Positions 26,004 to 35,156 of a DNA stretch of 64,000 bases are shown piece by piece. The first letter of the stretch is position 1, and each line of letters begins with the position of its first letter. The position numbers and the translations under genes are program-made. The stretch spans positions 2,188,501-2,252,500 of the forward strand of contig NZ_JAPFCC010000001.1 in the NCBI RefSeq assembly GCF_025562715.2. The letters run 5' to 3'. This stretch comes from Endozoicomonas gorgoniicola. Lineage in GTDB: Bacteria > Pseudomonadota > Gammaproteobacteria > Pseudomonadales > Endozoicomonadaceae. The notes beneath the pieces were generated by a model, which saw only the letters and a list, made by a program, of their open reading frames with translations, made no database searches and was not told the origin of the DNA.

Positions 26004-26562
26004 AGTTCAGCTCTTGTTGTAGCAAAGTGGTAAAACGCTCCATTAATTCCGGCTCCAGGGTGGCAATGACCTGACTGGCGCTGTCGTAAAGTGGGGCTCC
26101 CTGCTTTGCCAGTGGTAATCCCATCCACATCATGCGTCCGGATCGCTTTGAGCGCTGGTATCGGTGTTGCCAGTTTGCTTTACGCTTAAACACCATCGGA
26201 TGAGAAGCATTGAGCGGCTGCATCAGAAACGCTCCCGGCCAGAAGTGTTTGCCGGTCCGAACACCGGATCGGGTTTGCACTGGTTTACCCAAATAGTGAG
26301 CCGGAATATCCAAAGCACCGATCCAGATCACCAGCTGATAACCACTGTCCTGGTTCAGGGTCACTCGTACCCTGCCCAGCTCTTTCAATAGCTTTTGAGT
26401 GATGCCCTGTTGACGAGCGAGACTCCGCAATGTCTGTCGTTCTGCGAAGCGGGAGAGTTTACGCAGGGCTCGGGTTAAGGCTTTGTCCACTTGCCGGGGA
26501 GAGTCACGGAAGTCACTGACGATGTCTTCTATCTGGCTGTCCAGCTCAAGATCGATCTTCAT
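25978..26562 (-). CDS. Phage minor tail protein, gpZ-like
   Basis: About 194 residues from the ATG at 26562. The N-terminal half (RDSPRQVDKALTRALRKLSR) is basic and helical and resembles the Minor_tail_Z family, which acts at the head-tail connector end of lambda tails. It overlaps the gene before and after it, as in a tightly packed morphogenesis operon. A TTG five codons upstream is an alternative start. Confidence 0.65.
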   Translation of the reverse strand: MKIDLELDSQIEDIVSDFRDSPRQVDKALTRALRKLSRFAERQTLRSLARQQGITQKLLKELGRVRVTLNQDSGYQLVIWIGALDIPAHYLGKPVQTRSGVRTGKHFWPGAFLMQPLNASHPMVFKRKANWQHRYQRSKRSGRMMWMGLPLAKQGAPLYDSASQVIATLEPELMERFTTLLQQELNYAFNIESR

Positions 26563-26842
26563 GGAGATTCCAGACAATCAGGTGACCGTCGTCTTTGAGA
26601 GGCCGGTCAATTACCCAACGCTGCCCTCCAGATTCAATCAGACAGCCTCGCTTTACTGATAAGGTTCGATCCAGACTGATCACGGTCACTGGCTGCAAGA
26701 CATTATCATTAAAACCGGTAGCAGCCAGCTCTCTGGAAATGATACCGGTAGTTTCAAAGCTGTAATTATCCTGAGTAATCGACACTGGCTGGCCAAAGGT
26801 GGCCAGCACTTGTTGGTGCAAGTCGTTTAACTCATCTTGCAT
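26546..26842 (-). CDS. Phage head-tail attachment protein, gpFII/Gifsy-like
   Basis: A 98-residue protein between the capsid gene and the gpZ-like gene. It is beta-rich (QDNYSFETTGIISREL, VKRGCLIESGGQRWVIDRPL) with the RW.ID pattern seen in Phage_attach proteins. The role at the connector is inferred from position and size. It overlaps the end of the capsid gene by 16 bases. Confidence 0.5.
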   Translation of the reverse strand: MQDELNDLHQQVLATFGQPVSITQDNYSFETTGIISRELAATGFNDNVLQPVTVISLDRTLSVKRGCLIESGGQRWVIDRPLKDDGHLIVWNLHEDRS

Positions 26843-27822
26843 TTGATCACCGCCCCGGGCTTCAGGCAGATGGGCAGAGGGTTGGACTGGGTATGCACCT
26901 GAACACCTTTGTCAAAGTCCAGAATCTTCTGCTTGGCGTAGCGAGGCAGACCGATGGTATTCACGGTTTCAATAAAGTCTGCCGGGGCATACCAGGTGCG
27001 GAACACCCCGGTGCCTTCAGGAATCACATAAGCCTCGTCCGACTTGATAAACGGAATATTACCCACCTGACCGCGATATTCTTCCCAGTCGATATCCCCG
27101 AACCGGAAGCCGGATTTAGGATCGTTCCGCAGCAGGGCGCTGTCCTGATGGCGATGGTAGGCATCCTTAACATAATCATGGCTCACCAGTCCATCGTAGA
27201 AATCTGCACCGCAGAAAGCCCGAAGTCCTGAGTAGGGTTGAGCCCCCAGGGCATCATCCACTTTCCGCCGCAGCTTCACACACTGGATACGCACGTCGGT
27301 GGCCGCATCACTGAACTTAAACGTATGGGTTTGCTGGGTAACACCAAACTCCTGAAACAGGTCATAAATCACGGTGCTGCCATCCGCATCGAGAATCTGG
27401 CCCTTAATGGCTCCCAGCCTGAGGTGTTCAAGGGTGACTTCGTGGTTGGCGTTCATATCTGAAAGCCGTTGGTTAACCACAGTACGCACCCCTTCCAGAG
27501 TACTCTCTGACCCAAAGGCACGCACATTCCGAACTTCATCCGCCACAATGGTGGAATCATAAGGAATATGGGGAATGACAAAGCTGCGCACCTTGCGCTT
27601 GCGACCGCTGGCCTGAGGAGCTGGCGCACCCCTCTCCGAAGTGGGCAACAGAATCAGCTCACCGTTTCTGGATTCTACGACGGCGGTTGTGGTGTTAATG
27701 CCGCTTTCCGTAAACAGGCCCAGTTCACCAATACGTCCCGGCTTGTAGGGTAGATCATTGATGGTGGCTGTCAGGCTGGTCAGACTGAAAGCGTCGTTGT
27801 TGAAAATATCCAGTAAGCTCAT
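26827..27822 (-). CDS. Major capsid protein, lambda gpE-like
   Basis: A 331-residue protein of the lambda E family. Signatures are FSLTSLTATINDLPYKPGRI at the start, LILLPTSERGAPAPQ, VRSFVIPHIPYDSTI, and the central FCGADFYDGLVSH and FRFGDIDWEEYRG. It forms the icosahedral shell. The start at 27822 overlaps the stop of a short upstream fragment (ATGA). It appears intact although the portal before it is broken. Confidence 0.9.
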   Translation of the reverse strand: MSLLDIFNNDAFSLTSLTATINDLPYKPGRIGELGLFTESGINTTTAVVESRNGELILLPTSERGAPAPQASGRKRKVRSFVIPHIPYDSTIVADEVRNVRAFGSESTLEGVRTVVNQRLSDMNANHEVTLEHLRLGAIKGQILDADGSTVIYDLFQEFGVTQQTHTFKFSDAATDVRIQCVKLRRKVDDALGAQPYSGLRAFCGADFYDGLVSHDYVKDAYHRHQDSALLRNDPKSGFRFGDIDWEEYRGQVGNIPFIKSDEAYVIPEGTGVFRTWYAPADFIETVNTIGLPRYAKQKILDFDKGVQVHTQSNPLPICLKPGAVIKCKMS

Positions 27823-27992
27823 CCCTGTTCTCCCTGTCTGAGAATGATATCCAGTGACGCCAGCTCGCCTGCCGCTGACAATTCACGACTGATGCTGCTG
27901 TTTCCTTCGGACACAATGAATTGTTTATACGCAGCTTTATTCTTGTGAAAGCCAGGAGCAGAAATAGCACCACTGAGCACAGCCAGTTCCAG
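27823..27992 (-). pseudogene. Fused remnants between portal and capsid genes
   Basis: After the portal frame stops at 27993 the same frame stays open to a TGA that overlaps the capsid start. It reads LELAVLSGAISAPGF, which is normal portal C-terminal sequence, then KNKAAYKQFIVSEGNSSISR and SAAGELASLDIILRQGEQG. The portal end, protease and scaffold genes expected here are missing. I infer a large internal deletion plus a nonsense change in the portal. Confidence 0.5.
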
Positions 27993-29134
27993 CTAGCGAT
28001 TCCACACCGGGCGGCAAAACTGAAACACCAGCTGGTTGTGCTGAATCTGCTGAATCCGTCGTCTGAACTCATTGAGAACCACTCGCAATGCCCGGTCACT
28101 GACCCCTTTCATATCACCGGACAGGATTTCAAAAGGCAGCCCGATACCGGCTGCGACTGCCATTAACTGCTGCCGAATAAAGTCGGGATAGTTACTGGCG
28201 GCACCCGGTGGGTTGTTGAAAGTAATTTCTTCGCTGGGCGAAAGCTCCTGCATGGTGCCGGGCTCCATGGCCACTATGGGGACACCCTGCAAATCGTAAA
28301 CAATGGGGCGTCCGGTAAGCGGATCGACCTTTTCAGTTTCCGGAGCGGGCTTGGTGATAAAGCCGGTGAACAGGTTAGCGATTTCCTGCCGGAGCAAAGT
28401 GGCGTCATCAAACTTATCCAGATGAAACATTCGCAATAACACCTGAGTCAGCAGGGGCTGTCCTCGCAGCTGCCCGGGTCGCAATGGTTCATACAGATGC
28501 AACACCTGTTCAGCAGGCACCCGTCGTAAATCAGCGATATCAAGACTGGTGTAATCCGTTGGATGTTGCCGGTGCATCCAATAGGCCACCCGCTGCCCAA
28601 TACCATTAAACTCAATTCCGGCTCGGATTTTATGCCCGTTCTTCAGGTCATCCTGATAGTCCCAGGGTACAAACTCGGCTTCCAGTAGCTGCAATTGCAA
28701 AGGCACCGACAGACCGTCTGATGGTTTGCGGGGGCGCAGTCGGACAAAACACTCGCCCGCTTCCAGCATGGATCGGACAGCCAGCGATTGCTGCCCATAA
28801 AAGTCCAGCTGGCCATCAGCATCGGACTCATCGGTCCAGTCCAGAAACAGGGTTTGCAGCTGTTTACGAAACGCATCATCCGTTGCTTCCGACTTGGGTT
28901 TAATGCCTGTACCAACAATATTGGACACCAGTTTTTCCAGACCGGAAGCCGCCCAGGGGTCATTGCGAATAGCCGCCCTTGAGCGATTGATCAGCGTGCC
29001 GAGATTACTCGTCAGAGAGTTATTGGGGCCTGTGGACGGCGCTGCCCAGCTTTGGCTACGCCGTCCTCTGCCTGCCGAGGTGTAAGCCAGGTTTTTTAGT
29101 TCTGGCAGCAACCAGCCTGCAATCCTTTGTCTAA

Positions 29135-30854
29135 CCCGAATATTTCATAAATGAGCAACAAGTTCCGGAAAAAACATCCCATTCTGATTTTTTCGGAGGT
29201 CTGTTGCTCTACTGTCCATGAAAAAGGTATTACAACCCGAACTCACCATTAATTCGGATGTTTTTTGATCAGCACCTGCTTTTTCAGGACAACAGAATTC
29301 CCCAACACTCTTTCTGTTGGTCGCTATTTTATTCTGATTGAGTTTATGAAGCTGACTATCCCGGTCGAGGCAGCGGCATTGAATAAAAGACTTCGGTTAT
29401 ATGCTGCAAAAGCCCTTTTATTGGACAGCTGCGGGGCAAGTGAAGTTTGATTCGGTCTTTATACTCAACCACTTTAACCGCGACCTTACAAAGTTTTGTG
29501 ATCACGGTTGATGGCTGTGCCTTTTCCAGCTCCGTACCTTTCAGTGCCTTGGTTCTCAGCTCATAGTGAAGAACATAAGCAGCGCAGGCGGAAAACATTC
29601 TCAGGTGATTTGCCAGAAAGCCTTGATCTGACAAGCGATCACCGGACAAATCACTTTTCAGATGCTTAATGAAGTTCTCATCCTGCCCTCTGGGACAATA
29701 AAGGTCTTCATATATTTCCTCGGGGGAAGCCTCCATCATCGAAGTCACAATAAAGCGGGGATTGTCGCCTTTCTGGTTGACCTCTGCCTTATAGATTATC
29801 CGGGTGTCCAGCCCTTTCCAGCTTTTTGCCTGATAGTCCGTTTCTCCGTAGAGCCTGAGTCGCTCAGGCTCTGGCATGTTGTTCAGTTTTGCCAGCCCGG
29901 TTTTAACGTCGAGAGCTTTCCGCGCTTCATCCAGCAACTCTTTGGCTTTAGGTCGCAAGGCCGTCTTGTGTCCTGCGCCTTTTCCCAGCACGTAGTCGGA
30001 GTGAGGGTCATCCTGAACAACCTGCATTAACTCTGGTTGGGCAAAGTGGCTATCCCCACGAACCAGTAAATGGGTTTTCGGCCATCTTGTACGGATCAGC
30101 TTAATGAGGCGCTGGAGAATAGCTGCATTCTCTCGGCCTGTGGGTGTTTTTCCAGGACGCAGGATCGAAGTGATCAGCTTGCCGCTGAGCCCCTCAAAGA
30201 TCATTAAGGGCAAGTAACAGTAGTCTTGATATTTGGCGTTGAACAGGTTCATCTGCTGGCCGCCATGGGTGATAGCAGGCGTATGATCCAGGTCGATAAT
30301 GATGGCTAATGGCGGGTATTCATAACTGCTGATGAAGTGATCAGCCAGTGCTTTGGTCATATTATAAATATCCCGTTTGGTCATGGACTGACCAAGCCTT
30401 GTATACGTTGGAGCGGAAGCCAGATGGTTATCATCGTCCAGTGGGTTTCTTCCATTGGCAAGCTTAAAGATTGGGTCTTTACGCAGATGGTTGCTGTCGT
30501 TTGCATCTTCATAACCACAGGCCATTTGCAAAACTCTTTGGGCAATGAGTTCTTGCAGGGTGTGGTCGATGTAGGATTGATGACGTTTATCGTCAATGCC
30601 GTCAGTCAGCCTGGATATGATACCGCTGTGAAGCATTGTTTCACGTAGCATCAGGGCGCCAAAATCAGAGGATAATTCTCCGCCATTGAAGTCTGCCCGG
30701 ATAGTTTTTCCGTTGGAGGGGTGAAAACGAAGCTGTTCTTGTGTAAATTTGTTCATGGCAAGTTCCGGTTTGCTTCTTCCGAAGCATTTTTTTGGTCGAC
30801 CCAATTATATCAAGTGATTGGGCGGAACTTGCCTCTTTTTATGAAATATCCGGG
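29135..30854 (-). mobile_element. IS1380-family element, copy 1 (1720 bp, 4-bp TSD)
   Basis: Inverted ends CCCGAATATTTCATAAA and, at the right, CCCGGATATTTCATAAA. The 4-bp duplication CTAA flanks it at 29131-29134 and 30855-30858. It carries a single transposase gene and lies in the fourth codon of the phage portal gene. A second copy is at 60169-61888. Confidence 0.93.
29356..30756 (-). CDS. IS1380-family transposase, copy 1
   Basis: A 466-residue DDE transposase from the ATG at 30756 (MNKFTQEQLRFHPSNGKTIR). Family signatures are GGELSSDFGALMLRE, the first Asp in IIDLDHTP, the LLVRGDSHFAQPELM block and the late YCPRGQDENFIKHLKSDLSG with the Glu. An upstream TTG would add 16 residues and is unlikely. 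It differs from the other copy by one residue (RMFSACAAY versus RMFYACAAY). It is intact. Confidence 0.9.
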   Translation of the reverse strand: MNKFTQEQLRFHPSNGKTIRADFNGGELSSDFGALMLRETMLHSGIISRLTDGIDDKRHQSYIDHTLQELIAQRVLQMACGYEDANDSNHLRKDPIFKLANGRNPLDDDNHLASAPTYTRLGQSMTKRDIYNMTKALADHFISSYEYPPLAIIIDLDHTPAITHGGQQMNLFNAKYQDYCYLPLMIFEGLSGKLITSILRPGKTPTGRENAAILQRLIKLIRTRWPKTHLLVRGDSHFAQPELMQVVQDDPHSDYVLGKGAGHKTALRPKAKELLDEARKALDVKTGLAKLNNMPEPERLRLYGETDYQAKSWKGLDTRIIYKAEVNQKGDNPRFIVTSMMEASPEEIYEDLYCPRGQDENFIKHLKSDLSGDRLSDQGFLANHLRMFSACAAYVLHYELRTKALKGTELEKAQPSTVITKLCKVAVKVVEYKDRIKLHLPRSCPIKGLLQHITEVFYSMPLPRPG

Positions 30855-30865
30855 CTAAGCCTCAT

Positions 30866-31066
30866 TTAAATTCCTTTGCCAGAATACACCCCGTACTGCC
30901 GTGGTCGTTTTTGTTGCTTGATCAGTTCACGCTCGATGGCGTGTAAGCGCCTTTCCATTTCAGCAAAGCTGGCGTATTCCACTTTACGACCTTCAAATTC
31001 CACCGTGCGGGTTTCCCGCAGCAGAACGGCACGCTTTAACGCCTGATATTCAGCATCGGTAATCAT
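30866..31066 (-). CDS. gpW-like head-tail joining protein
   Basis: A 66-residue protein just after the large terminase and just before the portal, exactly where lambda W sits. The helical N-terminus DAEYQALKRAVLLRE and the segment VEFEGRKVEYASFAEMERRL match the gpW fold (helix, hairpin, helix). gpW plugs the portal channel after packaging. The stop TAA is immediately followed by the portal ATG. Confidence 0.75.
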   Translation of the reverse strand: MITDAEYQALKRAVLLRETRTVEFEGRKVEYASFAEMERRLHAIERELIKQQKRPRQYGVYSGKGI

Positions 31067-31069
31067 GAT

Positions 31070-32917
31070 TCATCCATTCAGGTAAGTACTGCGAGAGGTT
31101 CTGCGGTGACGGGTTGAAGTCAGCGTGTCGGGTTGCTCCTGTTCGATCTGCACATCAGGCTCCGGTCTCTGTTCAGCCAAACGTACCAGATCCAAACCTC
31201 TGTGTTGTTGCAGGATACGAACAGCCGTCAGTGCATACACCCGACAATCCAGCGCTTCATTTCTTTTCTTGCGGGCATCCCATTCAAAATAAGGGACACC
31301 GTGTTTGTATTTGCGGATCTTTTCTTCAGCGGTGGCCTGTTTGAAATAGTCTTCATCAAAACAGTCTTTGACCGGCCAGTGGCAATAACCAGCTCCTGGC
31401 TCCAGAATTCGATAACGCTGGTAGATCAGCTCTTTGGCGGTGTCGGTACCGACCAGCGTCAGGTAGACACCTTTCTTGTTTCGGGTCTTGGGAAAAGTGG
31501 CGATGGGTTTACCTGCCTGTGACGCACCCTTGATAGGGATGAGCCAGTCTGCCCCCTGTTTTCTGGAAAAGGCATAGACCTCATCAGTGAAATGCCCGCC
31601 TGAATCCATGCATACCTGGGCCAGATTCATTAATACGCCGTCCTGGCGTCTATAAGGCTGCCGCAGTTTGTCTGCCAGAATGTTCCATATCCCGGGCCGG
31701 GACAGATCGCCATAAAGGCGAACATAGTTGACCGACCAGCTTTCCTCACCGGCTCCCCAACCGACGACTTCATACTCAATGCGATCATCCTGAACATCGA
31801 TACCACAGGTCAGCACCTCGACTGGCCAGGGTACTTCTGCTGGGTAATGTTCACGACGCTGGTAAAGCAATTCGTGATCGACGGTTTCTCCGGTTTCCTG
31901 CCAGGTTTGTCCCAGAACCGTATTGGTCCAGTCCTTCAACAGTACCGGATCATCCTTTGCCGCCAGAAAATCAGCAACCGCCTCTTTCCAGCTGTACCAG
32001 CCGTTTGGGCTATAAAGCGAGCTGAGATGATAACCCCGAACCGTGATATTGGCTTCTGTGTTCTGCGGTACCCATTGACCGTTTTCAAGCAGTCGGGGCT
32101 TGTCATGCTCCTGCATCCGGTGACCACAGGATACGCATTCAAAACAAGCGGTTTCAAGGTCATGGTTGTCAAACCGGATCTGCTGCCACTCAATCGGCTG
32201 CATCTCACCACATTCAGTGCAGGGAGCATGATATTGCCGCTGGTCACTGGCCTGATAAGCTGATTCAATCTTGCTGACTCCGGCAATATTGGGTGTGGAG
32301 ACCATCAGGATTTTACGATTACGGGAAAACGTCGCCGTTCGTTTAATCGCCAGATTGATGGGACTGCCCTCCCCGTCCACATCGTCTTCATAAGCATCCA
32401 CTTCATCCAGAAACAGAAAGCGGGCAGGCATGGAGCGAAGGCCGGTGGCTGAGTTGGCTCCGGTAATGATCAGCACCCCGTTGGGAAACTCCTTCACCAT
32501 TTGCGTATTGCCGGAATCCCTGGAGCGAGGGTCTTTGACCTTCTCTCTCAGGATCGGCATTTCCTCAATCATGGGGGCGATGCGCTGCTTGGAGGTTCGC
32601 TTCGCCATATCGAGGGTTGGCAACACATACATCATCGGACCTGGCGTGTGGTGAATCACATAACCCAGCCAGTTATTGCCACACTCGGTGCCGCCGACCT
32701 GCGCCCCTTTCATAAACGCCACCCGTTCAACCGGTGAAGAAGGCGACAGGCAATCCATAATTTCTTTCAGGTAAGGGGTTCGGGCAGTGCGCCAGCGACC
32801 GGCTTCTTTAGCCGCTTTCATGGGCAGGATTCGGTACTCATCGGCCCATTCGGAAACAGAAAGGCGTGTGTCGGGTTTAAGGCCAGCCAAAAAGCCTGAG
32901 AAATAAGGTGAACTCAC
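31070..32917 (-). CDS. Phage terminase large subunit, GpA-like
   Basis: A 615-residue DNA-packaging motor and nuclease. The N-terminal ATPase has the Walker A-like FMKGAQVGGTECGNN and Walker B FLFLDEVDAYEDD. A zinc-binding pair of CxxC motifs is in APCTECGEMQ and CVSCGHRM. The C-terminal nuclease part includes CGIDVQDDRIEYEVVGWG and LAQVCMDSGGHFTDEVYAF. It overlaps the small terminase gene by 4 bases. The frame is intact. Confidence 0.9.
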   Translation of the reverse strand: MSSPYFSGFLAGLKPDTRLSVSEWADEYRILPMKAAKEAGRWRTARTPYLKEIMDCLSPSSPVERVAFMKGAQVGGTECGNNWLGYVIHHTPGPMMYVLPTLDMAKRTSKQRIAPMIEEMPILREKVKDPRSRDSGNTQMVKEFPNGVLIITGANSATGLRSMPARFLFLDEVDAYEDDVDGEGSPINLAIKRTATFSRNRKILMVSTPNIAGVSKIESAYQASDQRQYHAPCTECGEMQPIEWQQIRFDNHDLETACFECVSCGHRMQEHDKPRLLENGQWVPQNTEANITVRGYHLSSLYSPNGWYSWKEAVADFLAAKDDPVLLKDWTNTVLGQTWQETGETVDHELLYQRREHYPAEVPWPVEVLTCGIDVQDDRIEYEVVGWGAGEESWSVNYVRLYGDLSRPGIWNILADKLRQPYRRQDGVLMNLAQVCMDSGGHFTDEVYAFSRKQGADWLIPIKGASQAGKPIATFPKTRNKKGVYLTLVGTDTAKELIYQRYRILEPGAGYCHWPVKDCFDEDYFKQATAEEKIRKYKHGVPYFEWDARKKRNEALDCRVYALTAVRILQQHRGLDLVRLAEQRPEPDVQIEQEQPDTLTSTRHRRTSRSTYLNG

Positions 32918-33405
32918 TGACGGCTTAACTCGTTGAGAATGTCTTCTAACTCATTCATTAACAGCTCCCTTATTTTTTTGGGATCGGTTTCTGCTGCCAG
33001 TACATCAGCCTGCCGATCTGGAATCCCCATAAGCGCATCCCGCACCATTCGAGCGGCCTGAAACGCATCATCCCGCACCCTGGCGGCATCCGTTAGCTTG
33101 CCCGACTTTTCCTCATACTCCATCTTTGCCATTCTGGCCTTGAAGGCTTCGCGCATGGTGCGAGCCGTTACAAAATCAACCGCCTGCCTGGAATCCGTAA
33201 GGGTGGCGGGAAAGGCCTCTTGACGAGCAGGAGCCTGCCGTAAGGCGCTAGCAGGTTCTGCCTGTTGCTTCAGGGCGGATAAAGCAGCTTGTTCATCGAC
33301 CTTGCCATTGACCAGCTTAATCTTGCCCGACTTAACCAGCTTGGCCACATACTGGCGGCTCCAACCTTGACGTTTGGCGAACTCTGATTGTGACAGTAGC
33401 GCCAT
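32914..33405 (-). CDS. Phage terminase small subunit, Nu1-like
   Basis: A 163-residue protein. The N-terminal winged HTH (LSQSEFAKRQGWSRQYVAKL, VKSGKI) resembles Nu1-type DNA-binding domains that recognise the packaging site. The C-terminal helical part (about 80-163) would bind the large subunit. It is the first gene of the packaging-head operon, and the plus-strand genes from 33559 diverge from it, so the 150 bases between them should hold promoters. Confidence 0.75.
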   Translation of the reverse strand: MALLSQSEFAKRQGWSRQYVAKLVKSGKIKLVNGKVDEQAALSALKQQAEPASALRQAPARQEAFPATLTDSRQAVDFVTARTMREAFKARMAKMEYEEKSGKLTDAARVRDDAFQAARMVRDALMGIPDRQADVLAAETDPKKIRELLMNELEDILNELSRQ

Positions 33406-33558
33406 AGACCCCTATTGCTCCCTATAGAACCGTATCGCTCCGTATTGTCTCGCACCCTCCCGCCAACATATTGATTATTAAGAAGATTATCTTGATAACC
33501 ATCGGTTATAGAGCCTTACTGTACATAACAAAAGCAAATTAACTGAAAGGACAGCCCA

Positions 33559-33732
33559 ATGAACAAGCACATCGAAAAATCTCTGGAAGCCATCGCTCGC
33601 AAACACCTGTTTCTGGATACCCTGAAAACCCGGAACAGCAGCGAGGACTTTGAGGAACAAAGCATCTGGAGCATTAAAAAAGCACTGGAAGCCGCCTACC
33701 AACAGGGATTTAAAGACGGACAACAGCAATAA
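33559..33732 (+). CDS. Small DUF6900-like protein
   Basis: A 57-residue protein, ATG 33559 after GAAAGGACAG. It reads MNKHIEKSLEAIARKHLFLD then TLKTRNSSEDFEEQSIWSIK. The HLFLDTLxTRxSxxDF pattern fits a small family found in plasmids and phages next to DUF3489 genes. Function is unknown. It is the first gene of a four-gene plus-strand operon opposite to the surrounding prophage genes. Confidence 0.65.
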   Translation: MNKHIEKSLEAIARKHLFLDTLKTRNSSEDFEEQSIWSIKKALEAAYQQGFKDGQQQ

Positions 33733-33750
33733 TCGCGAAGGAGAAGCGCC

Positions 33751-34230
33751 ATGAAAAACAACAAACTCACCCCAGCTCAGGAAAACGTTCTGCAACAAGC
33801 CGCTAAAACCGGAACCCTTCAGGCCTCTGACCTCACCATCAGGGGTGGAGCCCGAAACAAAGTGCTGAACAGCCTGACCAGCAAGGGTTTTCTGATTGCC
33901 CTTAAAGAGTCAGATACCTACGACATCAGCCCACAGGGAAAAGAGGCCATCGGTATCAGGGAGGATGATAAACCCACTCGCAAAGGCAAAATCCGAACCG
34001 GCACCAAACTGCACACCGTGATTGAGTTGCTCAGTCGTCCCGAAGGTGCAGCCATCCACGAAATCATGCGCGAAACCGGCTGGCAGCAACATACGGTTCG
34101 GGGAACGCTGGCCGGGTCACTGAAAAAACGACTGGGGCTGACCATTGAGTCTGAAAAGCTGGAAGGCAAGGATCGTACTTACCGGATCACCAGTGGACTG
34201 GATGGCCTATTTGGAGAAGCAGAAGCATGA
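33751..34230 (+). CDS. DUF3489 protein, HTH-like
   Basis: A 159-residue protein. The first half looks like a winged HTH (KLTPAQENVLQQAAKTGTL, VLNSLTSKGFL). The second half carries the DUF3489 signature (GTKLHTVIELLSRPEGAAIH, EIMRETGWQQHTVRGTLAGS). Members are thought to bind DNA; no target is known. The ribosome site GAAGGAGAA lies before the ATG. It overlaps the next gene by 4 bases. Confidence 0.8.
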   Translation: MKNNKLTPAQENVLQQAAKTGTLQASDLTIRGGARNKVLNSLTSKGFLIALKESDTYDISPQGKEAIGIREDDKPTRKGKIRTGTKLHTVIELLSRPEGAAIHEIMRETGWQQHTVRGTLAGSLKKRLGLTIESEKLEGKDRTYRITSGLDGLFGEAEA

Positions 34231-34568
34231 GTACCCGCTCAAGAATTGCGATAAGGCTGCCGGAAGGCAGCTATCGCAGCATTTACTGCCATTTTGATGG
34301 TGATCTTGTCGGCCCGATTCTGCAAAAACATTATGCCTCAGACGAAAAAGCCCAAATGATTATCAATAGTGGCGATTTGCGCTCTGTCAGCCCAGACAAG
34401 CTGGATACCTATCAGGATCGGGGAGACTCTTGGCGTCATGTCTGCCCTGCTGACAGCCCCGACCTATCGCACTTAACCTCTCTGGCCTGGGAGTCTTGTG
34501 CTGAATACCTCTATTACTGGCAGGATGGTGGCTGGCAAGCCATCGTGCTACGAGAACCAAGGCTGTGA
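34227..34568 (+). CDS. Phage-type small protein of unknown function
   Basis: A 113-residue protein beginning MSTRSRIAIRLPEGSYRSIY and HFDGD. This start resembles small phage proteins seen beside DUF3489 genes, in which an RSRIAI...G..YCHFDGY pattern recurs. I can suggest no activity. It overlaps both neighbours by 4 bases, so translation is probably coupled. Confidence 0.6.
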   Translation: MSTRSRIAIRLPEGSYRSIYCHFDGDLVGPILQKHYASDEKAQMIINSGDLRSVSPDKLDTYQDRGDSWRHVCPADSPDLSHLTSLAWESCAEYLYYWQDGGWQAIVLREPRL

Positions 34569-34906
34569 ACAATCCGATACTTCTGGCCGCTGAACTCACC
34601 AGCGGCTCTTTTTTATCCTGCCGCCTGCTGTATCCTGATCGACAGACCTTACCCCACCTAACACGGTGGTATTCCAATCTGCATGAAGCTATTTTTTTGA
34701 TTCAGCTGGGAGACTTGCACTACCTGAAGGGCAAAAGGGCTTGTGCTTTACATCGGGATTGGGGAGAGCCTTGGATCGACGTTCAACCTCGACTTTCTCC
34801 GTCAATCCGCCATCTAAAATCTGTTGCCAGAAGCCTGAAAATCAGCACACTTTTTGTCAACCAGCAGCAACAATGGGTGGTTGACACTATCAGGAATCCA
34901 GGTTGA
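34565..34906 (+). CDS. Hypothetical protein, last gene of the plus-strand operon
   Basis: A 113-residue protein with no family I recognise (LTRWYSNLHEAIFLIQLGDL, ALHRDWGEPWIDVQPRL). Its ATG overlaps the stop of the gene before it. The last 17 codons coincide with the first copies of a repeated octamer that continues past its stop. Confidence 0.5.
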   Translation: MNNPILLAAELTSGSFLSCRLLYPDRQTLPHLTRWYSNLHEAIFLIQLGDLHYLKGKRACALHRDWGEPWIDVQPRLSPSIRHLKSVARSLKISTLFVNQQQQWVVDTIRNPG

Positions 34907-34984
34907 CAAAAACTACTCTTGGTTGACAGCTGAGAGCCTTATGAGCCGTGGCTTTCAGCACTTTTTGTCAACCACCTGTCAACC
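34855..34984. repeat. Six copies of an 8-bp motif in both orientations
   Basis: TGTCAACC at 34855, 34966 and 34977 and its complement GGTTGACA at 34879, 34901 and 34921 make six perfect copies in 130 bases. Two copies sit in a longer repeat (CAGCAC..TTTTTGTCAACCA at about 34844 and 34956). The cluster lies between convergent genes. It could be a set of binding sites for a phage regulator or replication protein, but no binder is known. Confidence 0.75.
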
Positions 34985-35156
34985 CCGATTTTTACTCTGT
35001 CGCTGGCGATATTCGGCGGTTCCGCATCCCCGCACTAGAGAACACCCCTCAGGGACCCCGGAACAGCTACAAGAAGCCACCTGTCAAGCTTTCTCTTCGA
35101 TCTCCAGACGCTCCCTGTATTTGGGTAACGCCTCTCAGATCGGCTTAAATTGCGCC

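Larger units (their letters stand above)
27993..30865 (-). pseudogene. Phage portal gene, broken by IS1380 and a nonsense codon
   Basis: The original start is the ATG at 30865 behind AAAGGAA, directly after the gpW stop. IS1380 (29135-30854) interrupts it after the third codon; restored, it reads MRLRQRIAGWLLPELKNLAY. The rest is a lambda gpB-type portal: RSRAAIRNDPWAASGLEKLV, GQLDFYGQQSLAVRSMLEAG and GIGLPFEILSGDMKGVSDRA. The frame stops with TAG at 27993 after CRPVWNR although portal sequence continues. Portals thread DNA into the capsid, so virion assembly should fail. An internal ATG in the portal body (first in-frame after the IS is a TTG at 29111) might yield a shortened product. Confidence 0.8.

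Noticed and set aside
34855..34984. CRISPR array
   Set aside because: The repeats are only 8 bp, in both orientations and with irregular spacing; no cas genes are present.
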